From Burkholderia cepacia ATCC 25416 (GTDB lineage: Bacteria > Pseudomonadota > Gammaproteobacteria > Burkholderiales > Burkholderiaceae): 64,000 bases of DNA. The DNA is taken from positions 930,001 to 994,000 of the forward strand of contig NZ_CP012982.1 of the NCBI RefSeq assembly GCF_001411495.1, read 5' to 3'. The position numbers were made by a program, and so were the translations under genes. The notes under the pieces are model-generated. The model searched no databases and was not told where the DNA came from. It was given only the letters and a program-made list of their open reading frames with translations. Positions 45,309 through 54,268 of this stretch are shown here, piece by piece (the first letter of the stretch is position 1; each line of letters begins with the position of its first letter).

Positions 45309-46457
45309 TCAGAACATCTGGCGCAGGCCGACGGCAGCCCCGACGTTGTTGGTCCTGCCGATCTGGTCGACCTTGCCGGTGAGCCGGTTGGTGGCACCCG
45401 GATAGTCGGCCGCGAACGCACCGTTGCCGCGCGAGAAATCGACCGTGCCGTAGACCTCCGTATGCTTGGACAGCGCATACTCGGCCAGCACGGTCGCCGA
45501 GTAGTTGATCCCCGAGCCGAGCGTGCCGTCGAGCCGCTGCGCGTTGCGTGCGTGGCCGTAATAACCGGCCACCGTGATCAGCAGCGGCGCGGTGGCCTGC
45601 CAGTTGGCGCCGACGTAGAACGTGTCGTCGATGCGGTTCGGGCTCCCGCCGCTCAACGCCGGTGCGCCGGCCTGCTGCATGTTGAAGTCGGTCGTGCCCG
45701 TCTTGTCCTGGCCGTGCAGCCAGCCGGCCAGCAGGCGGACGGAGGGCGTAACCTGATACGCGCCGCTCACGTGCAGAAAGTTCACCTTCGCGCCGTTGGT
45801 CGCACTGCCGTTCACGGACGATACCGAGGTCTGCTGGAAGCCTGCGTTGATCGACGCGGGCCCTTGCGCGTAGGTGAGCTCGACGCCGTACGTGCTGTCG
45901 AGGCCCATCGCACCGGCATGATTGCCGAAGCCGTAGATCGCATCGACGCTGAACCCGTTGTACGTGAATGCGTACTTCACCGAGTTCGGCACCGTCAGGT
46001 AGTTGCCAATGCCGTTGTACGCCCAGCTGTCCTGCCAGTAGTCGCCGACGGTCATCGGATCGAATACGTCGCCCATCGTGTCGTACAGCGGCGCGTACTG
46101 GTTGCCGAACGTCAGCGTGCCATATCGGCTGTTCGACAGGCCCACGTAGGCCTGCCGGCTGAACAGCGTGTTCGCGACGTGCAGCTTGCCGTCGCCCAGC
46201 TCGAAACCGTTCTCGAGACGGAAAATCGCCGACAGCCCGCCGCCGAGATCCTCGCTGCCGCGCAAGCCCCAGCGGCTGTGCGTTTCCGGGCCGACCGTCA
46301 TTCCGATCAGGTCCTTGCCGTCAGGGCCGGCATTCGTCTGATAACGGATCGCCGTATCGACGAGGCCATACAACGTAACCGAACTCTGCGCGAACGTGCA
46401 CGATGCTGACATGGTGAAAGCGGCGCCGATACAACCGGTGACAACGGTGCGTCTCAT
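45309..46457 (-). CDS. OmpC-like outer-membrane porin
   Basis: 382 residues: a signal peptide (about 1-23, ending TFA), mature start QSSVTLYGLVDTAIRYQTN, the conserved RWGLRGSEDLGGGLSAIFRLENGF block, and a C-terminal Phe (VGLRQMF). It is a 16-strand trimeric porin, about as long as the one at 17.5 kb but clearly different in loops. GGGAGG lies 8 bases before the ATG at 46457. It stands alone. Confidence 0.92.
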   Translation of the reverse strand: MRRTVVTGCIGAAFTMSASCTFAQSSVTLYGLVDTAIRYQTNAGPDGKDLIGMTVGPETHSRWGLRGSEDLGGGLSAIFRLENGFELGDGKLHVANTLFSRQAYVGLSNSRYGTLTFGNQYAPLYDTMGDVFDPMTVGDYWQDSWAYNGIGNYLTVPNSVKYAFTYNGFSVDAIYGFGNHAGAMGLDSTYGVELTYAQGPASINAGFQQTSVSSVNGSATNGAKVNFLHVSGAYQVTPSVRLLAGWLHGQDKTGTTDFNMQQAGAPALSGGSPNRIDDTFYVGANWQATAPLLITVAGYYGHARNAQRLDGTLGSGINYSATVLAEYALSKHTEVYGTVDFSRGNGAFAADYPGATNRLTGKVDQIGRTNNVGAAVGLRQMF

Positions 46458-46820
46458 GAAAGGCCTCCCTGGGCAATTGATTTTGTAAGCAGTCCGATAG
46501 CATTCGTGGACGGACGCCATTACTGCGAACGGGAGAATAATCGGCCATATTCGCGGCACCTATTACCGCTTCTGGATTGGACCTTTCCAGCGTCGTCAAC
46601 AATCGCTGTCGTACACGATGCGGCGGCCCGGCGCGATCGAGATCCGCCGTCGCGGCCTGCCGGACGGCGGGCAAATCACGTTCCGCCCCAATGAATCGCA
46701 CCGTGTCGAAGCGCGGCACCGATGGTTCGATGCCCGGCCGTCGGAGCATGGCCACGGCGCGCAGAGCGGCAACGATCCCGACACGGTGCGCCCTTCGCGA
46801 CCCGATGCTCCGACGTCGAA
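46458..46820. other. Gap with no recognisable gene
   Basis: 363 bp between the MCP and porin genes, both on the minus strand. It is the promoter region of the porin. All open frames here look like chance readings. Confidence 0.5.
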
Positions 46821-48380
46821 TCAGGCTCGGGCGGCATCGATCCGGAATACCGCGACCGTCGCTTCCAGCTGCCCCGCCTGCGCTTTCAGCGCCGCCGCCG
46901 CTGCCGATGCCTGCTGCACCAGCGCGGCATTCTGCTGCGTCACCTGATCCATCTGCGCGACGGCCTGATTGACTTGCTCGATGCCCCGCGACTGCTCGTC
47001 GGACGCGGCGGTAATCTCGCTCATCAGTACGTCGACCCGTCGCACCGACGCCAGTATTTCCGTCATCGTCCCCGTCGCGCGATCGACCTGCCGTGCGCCG
47101 GTGTCGACGCGCCTGAGCGAATCCGTGATCAGTTCCTTGATTTCACGCGATGCCGCGGCACTGCGCTGGGCCAGCGAGCGCACTTCGCCCGCCACGACCG
47201 CGAACCCGCGCCCCTGTTCGCCGGCCCGGGCCGCTTCGACCGCGGCATTCAACGACAGGATGTTGGTCTGGAAGGCGATGCCTTCGATCACCGTGATGAT
47301 CTCGGCGATCTTGCCTGACGATTCCGACAGCCCCCGCATCGTCCTGACGACCTCTTGCGCGGCCTGATTGCCCTGCTCGGTCAGCAGCGCCGCGTCGCTC
47401 ACCACCTGGCTGGCCTGCTTCGCGTTCTCGGCGTTCTGGCGAACCGTCGACGTCAGCTGCTCCATGGACGCGGCCGTCTCCTCCAGCGACGCGGCCTGCT
47501 CCTCGGTCCGTTGGGACAGATCCATGTTGCCCTCCGCGATCTCCCGAGCGGCGGCGTCGATCGCGTGCGAGCCGTTCTGCACCGCCCGGATCGTCTGGAG
47601 CAGTTCGCCCTGCATCGTCTGCAAGCCGCTCAGCAGTTGCCCCATTTCGTCGGTCGAATGAATCTCCACCCGGGTCGTCAGGTCGCCTTCGGCGATGGCG
47701 CCGAAATGGCCCAGTGCGTTCGCCAGCGGCGTGCCGATCGCCCGTTGCAGCGACCACCATGTCAGCGTGGCCGCCCCGAGCGCGACCAGGCTCCCGGCGA
47801 ACGCCATGGCGATGAACCAGTGGAAGCGTGCCTGCGCGGCATCGAACGTCGCCCGCGAAGCCGTGATCTGGAGCTGTCCGAGCGCATCCATGGCGTCGGA
47901 CGCGTCGATGAACAGCGACGGCGGGATGCGTCGCCAGACTTCCGGAATTCTGGCCGCATCATGGGTGGCTATGACCTCGAACATCGGCTCCAGCCCGTTG
48001 TCGACCAGCGCCTTGAACTTGCTGCCGGCGTCGGCCGCGCGGCGGGCCTCTTCGGGGCCGGAGAACGGCAGCGCACGATAGGCCTCCCATGCCTTCCTCG
48101 ATGCGGCCAGCATGTCGCGGGCCACACCGGTTTCCTGCGGAACTTCGTCGCTGGCCGGATCGAGCGCGATGCGATACAGCCACAGGCGCGTCCTCGACAG
48201 CGCGACATTCGCCTGCCCGAGCGCCTCCGACGAAGCGAGCCGTTCGGAATAGAGCGTCTTCACGTCGTTGTTTCCGATTGCCATGCCGACCACGCCGATG
48301 ATGCCGCCGACAACCAGCAATACTCCGAGAAAACCCATCGCCAGCGCCAGACGGGTGCGAATGCTGAAATTCTTGATCAT
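46821..48380 (-). CDS. Methyl-accepting chemotaxis protein
   Basis: The 519-residue Tar/Tsr-like receptor has membrane helices at about 12-34 and 190-212 around a periplasmic four-helix-bundle (4HB_MCP) sensor domain. It has a HAMP domain (about 215-265, LANALGHFGAIAEGDLTTRVEIHSTDEMGQL) and a cytoplasmic signalling hairpin with the conserved tip EGIAFQTNILSLNAAVEAARAGEQGRGFAVVAGEVR. No terminal NWxxF-type tether is present. The ligand is unknown. It is a single gene, and its 250-bp-plus upstream gap should hold its promoter. Confidence 0.93.
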   Translation of the reverse strand: MIKNFSIRTRLALAMGFLGVLLVVGGIIGVVGMAIGNNDVKTLYSERLASSEALGQANVALSRTRLWLYRIALDPASDEVPQETGVARDMLAASRKAWEAYRALPFSGPEEARRAADAGSKFKALVDNGLEPMFEVIATHDAARIPEVWRRIPPSLFIDASDAMDALGQLQITASRATFDAAQARFHWFIAMAFAGSLVALGAATLTWWSLQRAIGTPLANALGHFGAIAEGDLTTRVEIHSTDEMGQLLSGLQTMQGELLQTIRAVQNGSHAIDAAAREIAEGNMDLSQRTEEQAASLEETAASMEQLTSTVRQNAENAKQASQVVSDAALLTEQGNQAAQEVVRTMRGLSESSGKIAEIITVIEGIAFQTNILSLNAAVEAARAGEQGRGFAVVAGEVRSLAQRSAAASREIKELITDSLRRVDTGARQVDRATGTMTEILASVRRVDVLMSEITAASDEQSRGIEQVNQAVAQMDQVTQQNAALVQQASAAAAALKAQAGQLEATVAVFRIDAARA

Positions 48381-49132
48381 GGTCAGGAGAGCGTTGAGCA
48401 CGCCGCCGGTGCATGCGACGCATGCGCGTGAAACCAGTCGGGTACGGCACGTGCAAGGTCGACTTCCCGATAACGACCAAAGTGACGCCGGGATTAACGC
48501 AGAATCCGTAACGGACGTTTCCGGAAGCGGCGAGTTGTGATCCGCGCGAGTCCGTGATAGCGAGGTGTGCAACGCTTGCACGCCGAATCGTCCGATGAAT
48601 ATCCAGGTGCCCGGGCACTGGCGGGCGCACGTGTCGCGTGATGGCATGCCAATGCGCCCCTGCGCTCACGTCGGGCTGCTTTCGACCGTGCGCGCTGCGT
48701 ACCGGCTTCCACGCAGATTGATCTGGATAACAAACCATTCAGCCGCCCTGCCCGAAGCGCGCCGATCATGCCTCAGCCGCTCGGCGAGCAATCAACCCGC
48801 AGGACCGCTGCTCGCCAGCGTCCTGCTGCGCAGCCCGGCCGGGCCATGCCCGCACTTCGTGATCACCGCTTCGACCGCGATCGCGCAACGCCGCGCCGGC
48901 GGGATGCCAGGCGCAAGGCTCGGCGCAACGGCGCTCCCGTCAATGCGCCGGTTGCCGATCCGATGACAGGCCGTGCCCGATACGACGGCCGGGCTGTGGA
49001 GGATGGAGCGCGACGGATGGATGCTCACGGAACGTCGAGCGGCGCGCCATGCCCGCATCGCCACGCAAATGAGGCCGCTTGCGACATCCCGTTGCCGGGC
49101 GCCACAAGCGGCCTCCTCGCAGACGGCATGCG
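48381..49132. other. Long gap with no recognisable gene
   Basis: About 750 bp between the MCP start and the 3' end of the encapsulin-associated desulfurase gene. The open frames here have low-complexity Arg/Ala/Pro content on both strands and no ribosome sites, typical of chance frames in GC-rich DNA. It may contain decayed coding sequence that I cannot identify. Confidence 0.45.
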
Positions 49133-51133
49133 TCAGCGTCGCGTCGCCAGCCTTCTCACGACGCTCACCAGCGCGTCGACTTCGTCGCACGTGTTGTAGA
49201 ACGCGAGCGACGGCCGCACCGTTGCCTCGAGCCCGAACCGCCGCAGGATCGGCTGCGCGCAGTGGTGCCCCGAGCGCACCGCGATGCCATCTTCGTTCAG
49301 CGCCTGCCCGACTTCCTCGGTCTCGTAGCCCTTCAGCACGAACGACAGCACGCTCGCCTTGTCGCGCGCGGTACCGACGAGGCGCACGCCCGGCACCGGT
49401 GCGAGCACGCTCGTCGCATACGCGAGCAGGTCGTGCTCGTAGCGCGCGATGTTCTCGATGCCGACGCGGCTCACGTAGTCGAGCGCGGCACCCAGCCCCA
49501 CCGCATCCGCGATGTTGCCGGTGCCGGCCTCGAACCGGTTCGGCGGCGGCTGGAACACCGTGCGCTCGAACGTCACGTCCGCGATCATGTTGCCGCCGCC
49601 CTGCCAGGGCGGCATGTCGTCGAGGATCGCGCGTTTGCCGTACACGACGCCGATCCCGGTCGGCCCGTAGATCTTGTGCCCGGAGAACACGAAGAAATCC
49701 GCATCGAGCGCCTGCACGTCCACGCGCATGTGCGAGATCGACTGTGCGCCGTCGACGAGCGCCTTCGCGCCCGCCCGATGCGCAAGCTCGACGATCTCCT
49801 TCACCGGCACAACCGTGCCCAGCGCGTTCGACACCTGCGTGACGGACACGATCTTCGTGCGGTCGTTGAGCAGCTTCCGGTATTCGTCGAGCAGCACCTG
49901 CCCCGAATCGTCGACCGGAATCACGCGCAGCTTCGCGCCCTTGAGCGCGGCAAGCTGCTGCCACGGCACGATGTTCGCGTGATGCTCGAGGTTCGACACG
50001 ATGATCTCGTCGCCTTCGCCGACGTTCTGCACGCCCCACGACTTCGCGATCAGGTTGATCGCCTCGGTCGTGCCGCGCACGAACACGATCTCGTCCGGCG
50101 ACGATGCGCCGATGAAGCGCTGCACCGTTTCCCGCGCATGCTCGTACGCATCCGTCGCGCGGCCGGCCAACGCATGTGCCGCGCGGTGAATGTTCGAGTT
50201 CTCGTGTGCGTAGAAGTATGCGAGGCGGTCGATCACGGCCTGCGGCTTGTGCGTCGTCGCCGCATTGTCGAACCAGACGAGCTGCTTGCCGTTCACGCGC
50301 TCCTGCAGGATCGGGAAATCGCGGCGGATCGCGTTCACGTCGAACGGCGGGTGCGCGCCGCGATACAGCTGACCTTGCGGCTCGGCTGCGTGCGTATCGT
50401 CGATGAAGTAGCGCGGCACATCGGAGCCCGATGCGCGCGACGCCGGCACGTCGCGATGCACGGCGAGCAGCTCGCGCAGCGCGTCGTCGCCCGGCAGCCC
50501 GAACGCTTCCGGCGACGCGAGGCCGTTCGACGGCACGACGATGTCCTGCGGCGTCGCCTGCCAGCCCTGCAGCGAACCGTCGGTGAAGTAGTACGGCGAT
50601 GCCTTCGCCGCGCCTTCCGGCGCCGGCGCATTCACTTGCGGCACACCGAGCGCCGCGCCGCCGACGCGCGGTTCGAGCGCGGGCGCGATCGACACGGCGT
50701 TGTCGGGCAGCCCGTTCTGCGCGGCCGCATGCGGCGCGAGCGCCGGTGCGCGGTTGCCGAGCGACAGCACGTGGGTCGGTGCGGACGGCGCGAGGTTCGC
50801 GCCGGGCACCTTCCCTTGCGGGAGCGCGAGACCAGGCACGCCGGTGCCCGCGCCGCCCGGCCCCGCGAGCGGCGAGCCGCCCGGGACCGGGTTGCTCACC
50901 GACGCCAGGATCGGCGCGGCGGCCGGCAAGGCCGACGGCACGCCGCCGACCGCACCGCTGCCCGCCGACAACCCGGGCGCGGTGGCCTGCCCGGGCGGCG
51001 TCGAGAAGAACTCGGACGCGAGCCGCGCAAGCGTCGCGGGATCGGGCAAGCCGGCCGGCAACGGCGCGTGCGGCAGCGCATGCGCGTCGCCGCCGGCCAG
51101 GCCGGGATTAACGGTAGGTGTCGGGATAGTCAT
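49133..51133 (-). CDS. Cysteine desulfurase, encapsulin cargo with disordered N-terminus
   Basis: 666 residues. The C-terminal ~400 (from FDVNAIRRDFPILQ near 264) form a SufS-type PLP cysteine desulfurase with VWFDNAATTHKPQAV, NLEHHANIVPWQQL, DGAQSISHMRVDV, the PLP lysine in SGHKIYGPTG, and the active cysteine in RSGHHCAQP. It removes sulfur from cysteine as a persulfide. The first ~260 residues are rich in Pro, Ala and Gly without fold, the mark of cargo loaded into family 2A encapsulins. Its ATG lies inside the shell gene (26-bp overlap), so the two are coupled. It is the last gene of the operon. Confidence 0.93.
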   Translation of the reverse strand: MTIPTPTVNPGLAGGDAHALPHAPLPAGLPDPATLARLASEFFSTPPGQATAPGLSAGSGAVGGVPSALPAAAPILASVSNPVPGGSPLAGPGGAGTGVPGLALPQGKVPGANLAPSAPTHVLSLGNRAPALAPHAAAQNGLPDNAVSIAPALEPRVGGAALGVPQVNAPAPEGAAKASPYYFTDGSLQGWQATPQDIVVPSNGLASPEAFGLPGDDALRELLAVHRDVPASRASGSDVPRYFIDDTHAAEPQGQLYRGAHPPFDVNAIRRDFPILQERVNGKQLVWFDNAATTHKPQAVIDRLAYFYAHENSNIHRAAHALAGRATDAYEHARETVQRFIGASSPDEIVFVRGTTEAINLIAKSWGVQNVGEGDEIIVSNLEHHANIVPWQQLAALKGAKLRVIPVDDSGQVLLDEYRKLLNDRTKIVSVTQVSNALGTVVPVKEIVELAHRAGAKALVDGAQSISHMRVDVQALDADFFVFSGHKIYGPTGIGVVYGKRAILDDMPPWQGGGNMIADVTFERTVFQPPPNRFEAGTGNIADAVGLGAALDYVSRVGIENIARYEHDLLAYATSVLAPVPGVRLVGTARDKASVLSFVLKGYETEEVGQALNEDGIAVRSGHHCAQPILRRFGLEATVRPSLAFYNTCDEVDALVSVVRRLATRR

Positions 51134-52040
51134 GGAACTTGGCGATTTCGACGTCATCGAGGACAGCCAGCGCATCCGGCGAATGGACCGCGAGCGAGCA
51201 ATACAGCGAGATCAGGTACGACGCGATCGCCTGGTTGTTGATCCCCATGAAGCGCACCGACAGGCCCGGGCCCTGCTCGCCCGCGACACCCGGCTGATAC
51301 AGGCCGACCACGCCCTGGCGCTTGTCGCCGACGCGCAGCAGCAGGATCTTGGTCTTGCCGTCCGCGACCGGCACCTTGTCCGACGGGATCAGCGGAATGC
51401 CGCGCCACGTCAGGAACTGCGAGCCGAACAGGCTGACCGTCGGCGGCGGCACGCCGCGCCGCGTGCATTCGCGGCCGAACGCGGCGATCGCGAGCGGGTG
51501 CGTGAGGAAGAACGCGGGCTCCTTCCACACCTTGGTCAGCAGCTCGTCGAGGTCGTCCGGCGTCGGCGCGCCCGTCAGCGGGAAGATCCGCTGGTCGTCG
51601 GTCACGTTCGCGAGCAGCCCGTAGTCGGGGTTGTTGATCAGCTGGCTTTCCTGCAGCTCCTTGATCGTCTCGATCGTCAGGCGCAGCTGTTCCTTGATCT
51701 GGTCATGAGGACTGCTGTAAAGATCGGAGATCCGCGTATGCACGTCGAGCACCGTGCTCACCGCGTTGAGGAAATACTCGCGCGGCTGTTCCTCGTACGG
51801 CACGAAGGTCTGCGGCAGCACGCTTTCGTCCTCGAGCTGCGTGCATGCGGCACGCACGGCTTCCGGGTTCTTCACCTGGTTCAGGCGATAGATGCCGGCC
51901 TCGACCGGTACCCATTGCAGCAGATGGGTCAGCCAGCGCGGCGTGATCGTGGAAAGCTGGGGGACGGTCTTGGTAGCGTTCGCTAGTTGGCGGGCGGCGT
52001 GATCGCTCAGCGCAGCCGCGCCGCTTGCAACGGTCGACAT
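51108..52040 (-). CDS. Family 2A encapsulin shell protein (SrpI-like)
   Basis: The 310-residue HK97-fold shell protein is of the SrpI/major membrane protein I type. Features are an N-terminal arm (SDHAARQLANATKTVPQLSTITPRWL, about 10-40), VPVEAGIYRLNQV, DQIKEQLRLTIETIKELQESQLINNPDYGLL (E-loop and spine helix region), and an end VLDDVEIAKFHDYPDTYR. Family 2A shells form T=1 nanocompartments that enclose cysteine desulfurase; published work links them to storage of elemental sulfur. The next gene encodes that cargo, and the upstream genes encode an XRE regulator, serine acetyltransferase and rhodanese. Confidence 0.95.
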   Translation of the reverse strand: MSTVASGAAALSDHAARQLANATKTVPQLSTITPRWLTHLLQWVPVEAGIYRLNQVKNPEAVRAACTQLEDESVLPQTFVPYEEQPREYFLNAVSTVLDVHTRISDLYSSPHDQIKEQLRLTIETIKELQESQLINNPDYGLLANVTDDQRIFPLTGAPTPDDLDELLTKVWKEPAFFLTHPLAIAAFGRECTRRGVPPPTVSLFGSQFLTWRGIPLIPSDKVPVADGKTKILLLRVGDKRQGVVGLYQPGVAGEQGPGLSVRFMGINNQAIASYLISLYCSLAVHSPDALAVLDDVEIAKFHDYPDTYR

Positions 52041-52178
52041 GTGTGGCTCCGGGTTCTTAAGATGAAAAACGGGATTGCTTATGACGCTGGGTGATTATCG
52101 GAAGCACGCACCTGCCGGCTCAACATGCTATAGCCGTCATGTCGCGTGCGACCGAAAGGGAAAGGTGACGAGGCGGCC

Positions 52179-52400
52179 TCAGGTGACGAACGTGCCCGGC
52201 AGCAGCGTCGAGATCGATACGTCGAACGCGCGCGCGATCTTGTCGGCCGTGACGATCGACGCGATCGCCTCGCCACGCTCGATCTCGCCGACATACGAAC
52301 GGTTCAGCCCCGCATGCTCGGCCAGCTGTTCCTGCGACCACGTGCGCGCTTCGCGCAGCCTGCGCACGTTGGCGCCGAAGTGATGGATGAGGTCGCTCAT
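52179..52400 (-). CDS. XRE-family (Cro/C1-type) regulator of the encapsulin operon
   Basis: 73 residues covering almost only a helix-turn-helix of the Cro/C1 type: MSDLIHHFGANVRRLREARTWSQEQLAEHAGLNRSYVGEIERGEAIASI and a short tail ending STLLPGTFVT. AGGAGG lies about 5 bases before the ATG. It is inserted between the serine acetyltransferase gene (8-bp gap) and the shell gene (138-bp gap). The latter gap may hold an internal promoter that it controls. Confidence 0.88.
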   Translation of the reverse strand: MSDLIHHFGANVRRLREARTWSQEQLAEHAGLNRSYVGEIERGEAIASIVTADKIARAFDVSISTLLPGTFVT

Positions 52401-52408
52401 CGCGCCTC

Positions 52409-53347
52409 CTAGGCGACACGCGCCGCCGCGCGCGGCGTGGCGTTCGTTTCGCTGCGCAGCACCGCCTGCGTGATGTTCTCGCCGGCCGGCACGTCCTGCG
52501 TGAGCCACACGTTGCCGCCGATCACCGCGCCGCGCCCGATCGTCACGCGGCCGAGGATCGTGGCGCCCGCGTAGATCACCACGTCGTCCTCGACGATCGG
52601 ATGCCGTGCGAGCCCTTTCTCGAGATGGCCGGCCGCGTCGCGCGGAAAGCGTTTCGCGCCGAGCGTGACGGCCTGGTACACGCGCACGCGCTCGCCGATG
52701 ATCGCCGTCTCGCCGATCACGACGCCGGTGCCGTGGTCGATGAAGAAGCCCGCGCCGATGCGCGCGCCCGGATGGATGTCGATGCCGGTCTCCGCATGCG
52801 CCTGTTCTGCGATGATCCGCGCGAGCAGCGGCAGGCCGAGCCCGTACAGCTCGTGCGCGAGCCGGTGGTGGATCATCGCGAGGATGCCCGGATAGCACAG
52901 CAGCACCTCGTCGACGCTGCCGGCCGCCGGATCGCCGTGGAACGCGGCCAGCACGTCGCTGTCGAGCAGCCGGCGGATCTCGGGCAGGCGCGCGGCGAAC
53001 GCCTGCACGGCCGTCGACGCGACTTCGTCGACATGATCGACCGGCCCGTCGGCATTGCGCTGCCGCGCCGCGTAGCGCAATTCCAGCTTCACCTGCGCGA
53101 GCAGCGCGTTCAGCGCCGCGTCGAGCGCATGGGCCACGTGGAAGTTCTCGCTCTCCTGGCGCAGCTCGGGCGGCCCGAGCCGCATCGGGAACAGCACGCC
53201 CTTCAGCGCGCCGATGATCTGCGCGAGCGCTTCGCGCGCCGGCAGGTCGCGCCCGCCCGGTTCGAGCGAGCGCCGCTGCTTCTCGCGCCATGCACGGCGT
53301 ACGGTCTGCAGCGATTGAACGATGTCGTCGATGTCGAATGCGGCCAT
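52409..53347 (-). CDS. Serine O-acetyltransferase (EpsC/CysE type)
   Basis: 312 residues: a helical N-terminal region (about 1-180) followed by a left-handed beta-helix of hexapeptide repeats (about 185-290) with GIDIHPGARIGAGFFIDHGTGVVIGETAIIGERV and GAVIGGNVWLTQDVPAGE. The catalytic Asp/His pair lies in the DIHPG and FIDHGTG segments. It makes O-acetylserine from serine and acetyl-CoA for cysteine synthesis in the cytoplasm. In the encapsulin operon it would supply the cysteine used by the desulfurase cargo. It follows the rhodanese gene by 28 bp. Confidence 0.93.
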   Translation of the reverse strand: MAAFDIDDIVQSLQTVRRAWREKQRRSLEPGGRDLPAREALAQIIGALKGVLFPMRLGPPELRQESENFHVAHALDAALNALLAQVKLELRYAARQRNADGPVDHVDEVASTAVQAFAARLPEIRRLLDSDVLAAFHGDPAAGSVDEVLLCYPGILAMIHHRLAHELYGLGLPLLARIIAEQAHAETGIDIHPGARIGAGFFIDHGTGVVIGETAIIGERVRVYQAVTLGAKRFPRDAAGHLEKGLARHPIVEDDVVIYAGATILGRVTIGRGAVIGGNVWLTQDVPAGENITQAVLRSETNATPRAAARVA

Positions 53348-53375
53348 GCTGCGTTCTCCCTGTCTCGGCCGTGAA

Positions 53376-53846
53376 TCAGTCCTGTGCCCACGGCAGGCCG
53401 CGAAAGCGCCAGCCGTTGCTGCCGCCGCGATGCTGCCGTTCGTCGAGGTCGCCCTCGAACCCTTCGAGCACGTTGAATACCTGCGTGAAGCCTCCCTTCG
53501 TCGCGGCCTCGGCCGCCTGCGCCGAGCGGTTGCCGCTACGGCACAACAGCAGCACGACGGCCGCCTTGCCCGTCTTCGCTTCCAGTTCGCGCACGAAGCG
53601 CGGATTGCGCGTCAGGCTCGTGCCGGTCGCCCACGGCACGTGCAGCGATTCCGGCACGTGGCCGACGAATTTCCGTTCCTCGGCGGTGCGCACGTCCACC
53701 AGCAGCGCATCGCCGGACGAGAACAGCGCCCACGCGACTTCCGGCGCGACACCGCCCGCATAGGGCGTACCGGCCGCCGCAGCGGCCGCGCGCGCGTCTT
53801 CGAGCGCCTGCTGCGCGGCAGTTCGTTCTTCCAGTTCAACCGTCAT
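53376..53846 (-). CDS. Rhodanese-domain sulfurtransferase
   Basis: A single rhodanese domain of 156 residues with a short helical start. The active loop is CRSGNRS (Cys at about residue 103), with VDVRTAEERKFVGHVPESLHVPWA earlier and a typical end GFEGDLDERQHRGGSNGWRFRGLPW. It carries persulfide on the active cysteine. AAGGA lies 7 bases before the ATG. It is the first gene of the encapsulin operon and may move sulfur between desulfurase, shell and acceptors. Confidence 0.9.
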   Translation of the reverse strand: MTVELEERTAAQQALEDARAAAAAAGTPYAGGVAPEVAWALFSSGDALLVDVRTAEERKFVGHVPESLHVPWATGTSLTRNPRFVRELEAKTGKAAVVLLLCRSGNRSAQAAEAATKGGFTQVFNVLEGFEGDLDERQHRGGSNGWRFRGLPWAQD

Positions 53847-54268
53847 GACACTTCCTTGTTTTCGCGGATTCGTATGAACAAAAACACCGGGAATGCGGCC
53901 GTTGCAGCTTGCGTGCTGTCTATAGCCGTCAGCGCCACTATGCGAGGGCGGCCGGGGAAGCTGAACCAATAAAAATTCATTTCCTAATCAGCGTTGCGGG
54001 GAATGCAATAGCAGACGCGCGCTATCGGCGCGGGCTCGCGGGCGAGCAGGACAGGCGCAATGGTGGCCGTTCGATGTCGCGCATCGAAGGTGTTCGAAAG
54101 GAATCGCGGGAGACGATCAACGCGGCGGGTGGCGCGTTGCGATGAAATCCGAAATGGAATGCAGGCGCTGGCGCGCCTGCATGGATGTCGCAAGAAATTT
54201 GGCTGCCGGCAGGCGTCTGCACGATGCCTGACGGGCATCGTCGATGCATTCGCTTGTGCGTCTGCCGG
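53847..54268. other. Promoter region of the encapsulin operon, no gene seen
   Basis: 422 bp between the rhodanese start and the amidase end. The part near 53960-53990 is AT-rich and is the likely site of the operon promoter; no clear -35/-10 pair could be fixed. No gene was seen. Confidence 0.45.

Noticed and set aside
48565..49199. Open frames in the gap after the chemotaxis receptor gene
   Set aside because: Low-complexity Arg/Ala/Pro content, several equally open frames on both strands and no start signals.
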